Source: Streptomyces sp. NBC_00236 (GTDB taxonomy: Bacteria > Actinomycetota > Actinomycetes > Streptomycetales > Streptomycetaceae). Taken from it: a stretch of DNA of 64,000 nt. Where the stretch lies: assembly GCF_036195045.1 (NCBI RefSeq), contig NZ_CP108100.1, forward strand, positions 8,184,001 through 8,248,000. The letters run 5' to 3'. Positions 58,020 to 64,000 of this stretch are shown piece by piece. The notes under the pieces were generated by a model. That model was not told the DNA's origin. It searched no databases and saw only the letters and a list, made by a program, of their open reading frames with translations. Within the stretch, counting starts at the first letter, position 1, and each line of letters opens with the position of its first letter. The translations under genes and the position numbers were made by a program.

Positions 58020-59354
58020 GTGCCCACGTCCGCCATACGTCTCGTCCGCTTCACCGGACGCTTACTGCTGGCCCTGGCCGCCGTCACGACGCTGGTCGTC
58101 GTCTTTCTCGCACTGATCGCCCTCACAGATGGAGCAGGCTCGGGGCTCCCCGCATGGTTGACGACCCTTGGAGTCGGAGCTGTCCTGGCGATGTGGCTGG
58201 GGCGGCGCCGCACTTGGCCGGCGAGGCTTGTGCCGTTCCTGCCGGTGGTTGTCGCGGCAGCATTGACGGCGTCGGTCTGTATCCCGACCGTGCCGACGGC
58301 CCGGCGATACCCGCCCGCCCTACCGTTCGTGACCACGCAGCACTGGAGCCTGGCCACAGGCAGCCGGGTAGCGGTGTACCACTACCCGCCCGCGAACCCC
58401 GGCACCCGGCATCCCATCCCGCTCGTGTACCTCAACGGCGGACCGGTCCGCGGCATCTCGGTGCTCGACCACCGGTTCCTGCAACTCCTGGCACGCCAGG
58501 GCTACGACGTCTACGCCTACGAACAGGCCGGTGGCGGACGAAGCGACCTGCTCCCCATGAGCCAGTACACGATCTCCAGGCCGGTCCGCGACCTCGCAGC
58601 CTTTGTCGACCGCCTGAACAAGGGCAAGGTCGACATCCTCGGATTCTCCTCAGGCGGGGCCGTGCTCACCCGAGCCCTGGCCGACCCGAGCATCGCCGCA
58701 CGCTTGCACCGGGCGATCCTCGCTGAGCCCGGCCCCATGGACGGCCCCACCGCACGCATCGCCGGGCACAAGGGCCGAAAATCCGCACGGGGCCTCGCGC
58801 CGGCCATGACCGGACCGCGATCGACGCACGTCCCCCGGTACGCCGTGGCGTTCGGCCTTATGCGACTCGGACTCCTCACCCCCGACACCGGACTGATCGG
58901 ACAGGCCGAAGGCGACAATGCCTTCACCGCCGCAGACCTCGGCAGCGACACCGCGTCCGCCTACTGCGCTCGCGACGCGCACCGCATCCCCGCCGAGGAC
59001 ACAGCACAGAACTTCTCCTTCAGCCCCGCCGCCAGCCTCCGCATCCAGCAGACGGTCAAGGACTCCCCCTCCATCGCCTCGAAGCTGAGGCGCTCCCGGA
59101 CTCCCGCGATGCTGATGATCGCTGAGTGCTCCTCCCAGCTTCGTCAATGGGAGACCACCGTCCTTGCCAATGACCCCGCCATCCAGCGCACGCAGTACAT
59201 GCCCGGAGTCGGACACCACATGTGGAACGGCCTGGACGACAACAACGACCGAGCCGCCGCCGTCATCACTGCGTTCCTTCAGGACATGCCAGCCCCCCTG
59301 CCGAACTACCCGACCCGTGACGAGATCCCTGCCTTCCTGCGCGACCACAAATGA
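58020..59354 (+). CDS. Membrane-anchored alpha/beta hydrolase
   Basis: 444 residues from GTG 58020, five bases after GGAGGTC; the nine-codon longer form lacks a ribosome binding site. Three N-terminal hydrophobic segments (LLLALAAVTTLVVVFLALIA, LTTLGVGAVLAMWL, LVPFLPVVVAAALTA) anchor it. The hydrolase part has PLVYLNGGPVRG (oxyanion loop), VDILGFSSGGAVL (nucleophile Ser in GFSSGG) and MPGVGHHMWNG (catalytic His). The proline-iminopeptidase/epoxide-hydrolase look suggests a small-molecule or peptide substrate. Codon 15 is TTA (58062-58064), implying bldA dependence. Probably controlled by the divergent TetR. Confidence 0.87.
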   Translation: MPTSAIRLVRFTGRLLLALAAVTTLVVVFLALIALTDGAGSGLPAWLTTLGVGAVLAMWLGRRRTWPARLVPFLPVVVAAALTASVCIPTVPTARRYPPALPFVTTQHWSLATGSRVAVYHYPPANPGTRHPIPLVYLNGGPVRGISVLDHRFLQLLARQGYDVYAYEQAGGGRSDLLPMSQYTISRPVRDLAAFVDRLNKGKVDILGFSSGGAVLTRALADPSIAARLHRAILAEPGPMDGPTARIAGHKGRKSARGLAPAMTGPRSTHVPRYAVAFGLMRLGLLTPDTGLIGQAEGDNAFTAADLGSDTASAYCARDAHRIPAEDTAQNFSFSPAASLRIQQTVKDSPSIASKLRRSRTPAMLMIAECSSQLRQWETTVLANDPAIQRTQYMPGVGHHMWNGLDDNNDRAAAVITAFLQDMPAPLPNYPTRDEIPAFLRDHK

Positions 59355-59449
59355 AGACGTTGTAGCCCGTCACCAGCAACGGCGGGCGAACCCTCGAAGC
59401 CGCCCGGGCCCTGCGCGAAGTACAGCTAAGGGCGATCTCTTACTGATCG

Positions 59450-60321
59450 TTTCAGAATGAGTTGAGCCGTGGGTCTTGCGCTCGAGGATCGTGGTCGGCG
59501 TGGTGTCCGGGTGCGTGCTGATCTTGTTCCTGATGACCTGTGGGAGCGGGTGGTCCCGCTGCTGCCGCTCGCCCCCGAACGGCGCCATCGCCACCCGGGG
59601 CGGCTGCGTGTCCCCGATCGAGTGGCGGTCGCCGGCATCATGCATGTGCTGCGGACCGGTGTCGCGTGGTGTGACGTCCCCGCAGAGGCGGTGGGCTGTT
59701 CCGGGGTAACGGCTTGGCGCCGACTGCGGGACTGGACCGAGGCCGGCGTCTGGCCGCGCCTGCACACCGTCCTGTTGACCGAGCTTCGTCGCTCCAGCCT
59801 GCTGGACCTAGACGACTGCTCCGTGGATGGATCGCATGTGCGGGCACTCAAAGGGGGGACCACGTCGGACCCTCGCCCGTCGATCGGGCCCGCTCTGGCT
59901 CGAAGCACCACCTGATCGTCGACCGTCACGGAACCCCGCTCGCCGTCACCCTCACCGGTGGCAACCGGCACGACGTCACCCAGCTCCTTCCCCTGCTCGA
60001 CGCCGTTCCGTCGATCCGGGGTCTGCGGGGGCGTCCCCGCCGCAAGCCCCGGCGCCTGTATGCCGACCGGGGCTATGACTTCGACAAGTACCGCCGCCTG
60101 CTGTGGAAGCGGGGCATCAAGCCGATGATCGCGCGACGCGGCGTTGCTCACGGCTCCGGACTGGGCAAGGTGCGCTGGGTGGTCGAACGCGCCTTCGCCT
60201 GGCTGCACCAGTTCAAACGGCTCCGCACCCGCTACGAGCGCCGTGCCGATCTCCACCAGGGCCTGCTCGAACTGGCCTGCAGCCTCATATGCCTGCGCCG
60301 CCTCCGAACTTCATTCTGAAA
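59450..60321 (+). mobile_element. IS5-family (IS427-like) insertion sequence, complete
   Basis: 872 bp. The left end begins TTTCAGAATGAGTT, and the right end is AACTTCATTCTGAAA, inverted repeats with a single-base length difference. It is flanked by 5-bp direct repeats GATCG (59445-59449 and 60322-60326), a target duplication showing real transposition with no later rearrangement at the ends. It inserted just past the hydrolase gene. Confidence 0.88.
59469..60319 (+). CDS. IS5-family transposase made by -1 frameshift
   Basis: Frame A (GTG 59469 to 59915) encodes the N-terminal DUF4096-like region, LVPDDLWERVVPLLPLAP, and the first catalytic Asp in DDCSVDGSHVRA. At CTC AAA GGG GGG (slippery run 59850-59858) a -1 slip enters the frame that reads DHVGPSPVDRARSGSKHHLI. 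This goes on through YADRGYDFDK (second Asp) to WVVERAFAWLHQFKRLRTRY (catalytic Glu), ending 60319. This is the usual IS427-group arrangement. All DDE residues are present, so the element may be active. Confidence 0.88.
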
Positions 60322-60391
60322 GATCGGGAAGGGGCGCCCCGCAGTTGGTGGCAGGGTAGCGAAGGCGGGTTCCTGCTCTTGCGAGCTGCAC

Positions 60392-60718
60392 TCAGGTGAG
60401 GTCGTAGGTGACACTCGCGGAGCCGTCCCAGTTCGGTGCCTCCACGAGCGTGAGGGTTCCATCCTGGGCCTCGACGACTCGCACCGTGAGCCCGCCGCGG
60501 TCCTCACCTGGAAACGCAATGGAGAAGTGGGGATCCATCTCCATGAGGAAGTCCCAGCCCTCGCGCTGGGGCGCGTCAAGGACATTGGCATGCCGACCGG
60601 TCGCCCGCCACTTGCCGACCGCGTCGACAGCGGCAGTGATGTTGATGTCGTATATCTCAAGGCAAATCGACTGATTAGCCCACCATTCGAGGCGGCCCTG
60701 ATCCACGAATCGATCCAT
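60392..60718 (-). CDS. Hypothetical small protein
   Basis: 108 residues from ATG 60718 (an upstream TTG adds five). WWANQSICLEIYDINITAAV and WDFLMEMDPHFSIAFPGEDR look like a compact alpha/beta protein. The composition is less GC-biased than its neighbours, which suggests transfer. It lies between the IS and an isolated copy of the IS end, so it may once have been cargo. Function not recognised; an immunity-type protein is only a guess. Confidence 0.6.
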   Translation of the reverse strand: MDRFVDQGRLEWWANQSICLEIYDINITAAVDAVGKWRATGRHANVLDAPQREGWDFLMEMDPHFSIAFPGEDRGGLTVRVVEAQDGTLTLVEAPNWDGSASVTYDLT

Positions 60719-60870
60719 GGGCACACTATGCAACTGTGCAGGCTGACCGGGCGAGCCTGCACGGCTGCCGACCGTCGTGGGGCAGCCCGCGACACAGAAC
60801 CTCTGGGGCAGACCGGGCGGGTCCCCGCTTCATCCGGCGGGCACCCCGTACGCCTTCGCAGCCCCGTGAC

Positions 60871-60883
60871 CTCATTCTGAAAC
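60871..60883. repeat. Solitary copy of the IS terminal inverted repeat
   Basis: CTCATTCTGAAAC is the exact 13-bp inverted complement of 59449-59461 at the IS left end. It sits 550 bp beyond the IS right end, with no transposase attached. Confidence 0.8.
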
Positions 60884-60885
60884 CA

Positions 60886-61251
60886 TCAGTTAGTCCGGAA
60901 AAGTCTGCCGACGAAGAAGCTGGTGCCGGCGACTGCGAGCAGCAGGTAGCCGCCGGGGAGGGCGATGTTGGAGAAGACGCGTGCGCGTACATGCGCCAGG
61001 ACCGCGCCGACGAAGAGCGCGATCAAGCCGATTCCCGCCGCCAGGCCCAGCCGATGCACCCCGAGAAGCCCCAGGAGAAGGCCGGCGGCGCCCGCGAGTT
61101 CGAGGGTCGCCAGGTAGGGCACCGCAGCTGCCGGGAGTCCAACCTTCACGGAGTTGGCCAGCACGAACGGTGCCCGCGCGTAGTCCGCGACCGCGATGAA
61201 TGCGTTCGCGACGACGCAGGCAACAGTGGCGATGAGCAGTACGGAGCTCAT
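60886..61251 (-). CDS. DoxX-family membrane protein
   Basis: 121 residues from ATG 61251. The much longer open frame upstream of it shows no DoxX-like continuation. Four hydrophobic segments: VLLIATVACVVANAFIAVAD, YLATLELAGAAGLLLGLLG, GIGLIALFVGAVLAHVRA and GGYLLLAVAGTSFFVG. DoxX-like proteins are small inner-membrane proteins, some linked to thiol/redox homeostasis. In actinobacteria they often accompany ECF41-type sigma factors, and an ECF remnant is encoded just to the right on the other strand. Its 3' end abuts the solitary IS end. Confidence 0.85.
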   Translation of the reverse strand: MSSVLLIATVACVVANAFIAVADYARAPFVLANSVKVGLPAAAVPYLATLELAGAAGLLLGLLGVHRLGLAAGIGLIALFVGAVLAHVRARVFSNIALPGGYLLLAVAGTSFFVGRLFRTN

Positions 61252-61543
61252 GGGCGGCACGCCCCCACGACGGCAGACCGGCTCTGCTGGAACCGGCGCT
61301 CGTACGACGCGGCTGATCGGGTCTTGCGGCTGAGCGGCCTGCGGCAGCCCCACCAACGGATTCGCCGCTGCCTCCTCCCACTTGAGGGCCCGGATGAAGT
61401 CCGGCCCCGGCTCACTGGAGAACGCCTTGCAGACCACGTTCTGGGGTACTGCGGTCCGGAGATCGGCACACACCCTCTCAAGCACGAAGCGGTCCTCCGA
61501 AGAGAGGACGTCTCCCGGGCGCTCATGGTCCTGTTGAGGCCAG

Positions 61544-62116
61544 TTGACCCCGTCCCAACGGGTCGCGTACGTCCTGCATGACCTGTTCTCCGTCCCCTTC
61601 GACCGGATCGCGCACGTGCTGGGCGGGACGGTGCCCAGTGCCAAGAAGCACGCCAGCAGGGCTCGACAACGCCTCGACGGCGCCCAGGATGCCTCGGAGC
61701 GGAACAGCGGACCGGACCAACGGATCGTCGAGGCCTTCCTGACAGCAGCCCGGACCGGAGATACGCGCAGGATGATCCAGCTGCTCGCGCCCGACAGCGT
61801 CCGTGACGCCGACGCTGCGCTCCTGCCTCGCGGTGCCCGTACCGCAGTCCTCGGTGCTGTCGACATCGCCAACGAGACCGTGCACTTCCGTGATCGCATT
61901 CGGTCGGCCTGCAGGCTCACTGTCAACGACAAGTCGGTGTACCTCATCGCCCCGGGCGGACATCCCCTCGCCACGATCGAGATCAGTACAGCCAAGGGGA
62001 AGGTCACGAGAATCGCGGTGCGATCGGCCCAGGCCGACGACCGATTCGCGGCCGCCCTACGGTCAACGTCCCCGACCCGCAACAACCGGGTGGTGACCCG
62101 CGCGCATCGTTTGTAG
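61544..62116 (+). pseudogene. ECF41/SigJ-like sigma factor remnant (region 4 plus SnoaL-like tail)
   Basis: LTPSQRVAYVLHDLFSVPFD with IAHVLGGTVPSAKKHASRAR is sigma region 4.2 of SigJ/ECF41 type. From about residue 60, VEAFLTAARTGDTRRMIQLL begins the SnoaL-like C-terminal domain. Region 2 is missing. Immediately upstream, in another frame, RALMVLL reads like the normal residues before LTPSQR, so one frameshift at ~61538 joins them. Further upstream there is nothing sigma-like before the DoxX start. It is therefore a truncated, frameshifted gene unless another start is used. Confidence 0.75.
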
Positions 62117-62120
62117 CTGC

Positions 62121-62154
62121 GGAGGGCGGAGGGCGGAGGGCGGAAGGCGGAGGC
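62121..62154. repeat. 7-bp tandem repeat GGAGGGC
   Basis: Three exact copies, then GGAAGGC and GGAGGC, right after the sigma remnant. Confidence 0.85.
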
Positions 62155-62232
62155 GAGCAGAGGCAGTGAGCCCTTCCTGCGGACAGGCGTCACTCACTCC
62201 GATCGAGTACGGCCGGACCCGCAGGGGAAGGC

Positions 62233-62445
62233 GTGCACTCGGTTGCTTCAGCCACGCGGTGCTCGTCCCTGCCCTGGTTGATCGGTGGCACCCGGCCTTC
62301 TCGGCTCGCCTGCGACAACGACCTCTCGGTTTCCACCGCCTACCACTACCTCCACGAGGGGCTGACCTTCGGGCGGCCGGAGCACCGGGCCCTGCTCAGA
62401 ACCACCTTCAAGGCAGTGCGCAGGAAGGTCAGCCTCACCATCTAG
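62233..62445 (+). pseudogene. Possible transposase HTH fragment
   Basis: DNDLSVSTAYHYLHEGLTFG resembles the helix-turn-helix of Streptomyces IS5-type transposases (VSxSTAYRYLHEG). The frame breaks upstream and stops at 62445. A degraded IS piece is the best reading, with low confidence. Confidence 0.4.
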
Positions 62446-63053
62446 ACGACGTCGCGTCCGGCGGAGCGTGCGGTGAGGTCTTCGTCCGTGATGTCGCGGA
62501 CCACTCGACACGGTGTTCCGAGTGCCACGGTCATCGGCGGAATGCTCCGGCTGACGACGCTGCCCGCGCCGATGACCGATCCATATCCGATGCGAACACC
62601 GGGCAGGACCACAACGTTGCTGCCGATCCAGACCTTGTCCTCGATCACGATCGGCTCCGAGAAGCGACCGAAGTCAGCTCGGCGCGCGGGATGGACCGGA
62701 TGTCCCGTCGTGGTCAGCGTCACGCTGGGAGCGATCATGACGCCGTCACCTATGCGGATCTCCACGTCATCGACGAACGTCAGGTTCACGTTTCCGAAGA
62801 AGTCGTCGCCGATGTGAACGTTGCTGCCGAACCCGGCATGGAACGGAGGCAACAGCACGGTGCGTTCACCGACGGAGCCGAGGATCTCGACGAGCAGCTG
62901 CCGGCGCCTCTCCGGCTTGCTCGGGGGCGTCAGGTTGTACTCGAAGACTTGCTCCGTGCGGCGCAGAGGGGCCTGAAAGGCTGCCTCCGACTCGGTGTAG
63001 ACGAACCCTTTGGCGATCCGGGCGAGCACTTCCTCGTTGTGCATGTCCGTCAC
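62442..63053 (-). CDS. Sugar O-acetyltransferase (LacA/Maa/NodL type)
   Basis: 203 residues; ATG 63053, with 63044 also possible. The N-terminal helical cap has EVLARIAKGFVYTESEAAFQ. The left-handed beta-helix follows, with FGSNVHIGDDFFGNVNLTFV and later VWIGSNVVVLPGVRIG and GSVIGAGSVVSRSIPP. TTTGHPVHP carries the catalytic His. These trimeric enzymes move acetyl from acetyl-CoA to sugars (maltose, galactosides or Nod factor backbones). It stands alone, next to decayed IS material. Confidence 0.92.
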   Translation of the reverse strand: MTDMHNEEVLARIAKGFVYTESEAAFQAPLRRTEQVFEYNLTPPSKPERRRQLLVEILGSVGERTVLLPPFHAGFGSNVHIGDDFFGNVNLTFVDDVEIRIGDGVMIAPSVTLTTTGHPVHPARRADFGRFSEPIVIEDKVWIGSNVVVLPGVRIGYGSVIGAGSVVSRSIPPMTVALGTPCRVVRDITDEDLTARSAGRDVV

Positions 63054-63829
63054 GGCGGAAAGCTCCGTTCATCCGATTCCCTGGGCACGCTTGACGTGCC
63101 CCTGACTGACCGTGTGCCAGATCCTATGTGCGGTACGCAGCCACCGTGCGGGTCTGCGGGACACGAGACGCGCCCGGTACCATCCACCGACCATCTTGGG
63201 CGCCGGGCCACCTCGCGCGAGAACGAATGCTCTTCCACCCCTCTGCCCCGGAATCCGTGCACAGCGCCGAACGCCTTGGCGAGCGTGCGCCGGGCTCCTC
63301 GTACAAGACTGAACCCAGCAACACCGCCTGGCTACTTGACCTGATCAGGACCGAGCCGCTGGTGCTGCGAGAGACCGCGTGCCCAGGACCGGTTGCGCGT
63401 TCATTGAGTTGTTCAGCTCGCCGGAGGTGGGCAGGCGCCCCATCTGGGTGGACCTCGACCGCGTGATGAGCGCGGAGCACGTTGCCTGCGACGTGCGCGA
63501 GGAGTCCCAGTCCCTGTAGTGATCGACCTCGGGCCAGCGATGAATCGAAACCACCGAGCTCAACCGTCGCGATGTGACGCGGAGCGGCGCAGCCCATTCC
63601 GTTCCGTCCGGCTGCGGGAGAGGCCGAACTCGGCCACCTGCTCCTGCCGTGGCAGGGACACGGCTGTGCCGCCGCGGCATGGGCAGCGGCGTTCGGCGGA
63701 ACGACGAAGTGCTCCCGGCGAGTCGGTGGTCCCACCCTCGACTCCGGAGCCGGTTCACCAGGCCGGCCACGTGATCCCCCGGGCGCCGTAGGGCGAGCGC
63801 GTGGACGGGGTCTTGGGGGAGCAGGATGC
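63054..63829. other. Intergenic, possible 46-codon ORF only
   Basis: GTG 63379 opens PRTGCAFIELFSSPEVGRRP and ends at 63519. It has protein-like composition but no clear ribosome binding site or family; it may be a gene fragment. Longer open frames on both strands are low-complexity and rejected. Confidence 0.3.
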
Positions 63830-64000
63830 GTGCGAGCTGAAGCGGAGGGCGTATACCGGGAACTCCGGCTGGACAAGCTGCTGGCCGATGTCGGCACTCC
63901 GAGCATCGTAGGGACCGCGGCCCTGGGCCTGATGGTCCGTCGGGACCTGGATCTGGATCTGGATGGGGTGTGCGAGCGTCTGGATGATGCTGCCGTGGTG
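63830..64000 (+). CDS. Hypothetical protein, N-terminal fragment (cut by window edge)
   Basis: 57 codons from GTG 63830, eight bases after GGGGGAG, open to the window end. The sequence RELRLDKLLADVGTPSIVGTA followed by ALGLMVRRDLDL resembles the start of nucleotidyltransferase-like proteins, but the catalytic part is not in view. A GATCTG triplet-pair repeat gives DLDLDLD at residues 43-49. Family uncertain. Confidence 0.6.
   Translation, partial: MRAEAEGVYRELRLDKLLADVGTPSIVGTAALGLMVRRDLDLDLDGVCERLDDAAVV

Noticed and set aside
59469..59915. Transposase frame break read as a dead pseudogene
   Set aside because: The break lies on an A3G6 slippery run with the second frame in -1 register, as in IS427-type elements that use programmed frameshifting; ends and catalytic residues are intact.
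60886..62193. Reading the DoxX frame as a 435-residue protein
   Set aside because: Only the last 121 residues resemble a known family; the upstream part overlaps sigma-factor coding sequence on the other strand and starts without a ribosome binding site.
63124..63906. 260-codon minus-strand frame near the right edge
   Set aside because: Ser/Arg/Pro-rich, no motif, overlaps the better-supported start at 63830 on the other strand.

Overview
The window is very GC-rich, uses GTG starts and GGAGG-type ribosome binding sites freely, and carries in-frame TTA codons, an MbtH/NRPS locus, a RheA/Hsp18 pair and many lone regulators. All of this points to a Streptomyces-type actinomycete chromosome; no species can be named from sequence alone.

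Layout. (1) 1-9.7 kb: a mannoside/mannan-use locus. A ROK sugar kinase and a class I mannose-6-phosphate-isomerase-like cupin run leftward. A lipoprotein/permease/permease sugar ABC importer, a secreted GH76 and a large GH38 alpha-mannosidase run rightward. LacI-type operator sequences lie between the two arms. The secreted enzyme, importer, GH38, kinase and isomerase make a complete path from polymer to sugar phosphate. (2) 9.7-10.5 kb: about 700 bases with no credible gene but many hairpins, ending in a perfect 13-bp stem just before a small MerR-like gene. This is a candidate large structured RNA or leader. (3) 10.5-16.4 kb: a stress block with two DUF2267 paralogues, Hsp18 divergent from its heat-sensing repressor RheA with matching operators between them, a GAF/SpoIIE-type phosphatase, an MpaB-like oxygenase and a small acidic protein. 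(4) 17.4-40.1 kb: an MbtH protein and two giant NRPSs, six modules in all, with one epimerase and a terminal reductase. The predicted product is an N-capped hexapeptide aldehyde with alternating residue types and a Phe-like C-terminus. (5) 40.4-48.6 kb: a secreted discoidin-domain protein, a CASTOR/POLLUX-like channel protein, a P-loop kinase-like protein and a secreted alpha/beta hydrolase.

(6) 48.8-64 kb: an accessory, partly decayed region. It holds an ArsR-like gene with a suspect 5' end, a truncated MFS gene, a second P-loop kinase, a DHA2 drug exporter, and a quinone oxidoreductase/MerR pair sharing an operator. It also holds a tyrosine recombinase frameshifted just before its catalytic Tyr and a TetR/hydrolase pair with a clear operator. 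A complete 872-bp IS5-type element has a 5-bp target duplication, and a separate isolated copy of its end lies 550 bp away. After it come a DoxX gene, an ECF sigma remnant, a transposase fragment and a sugar O-acetyltransferase.
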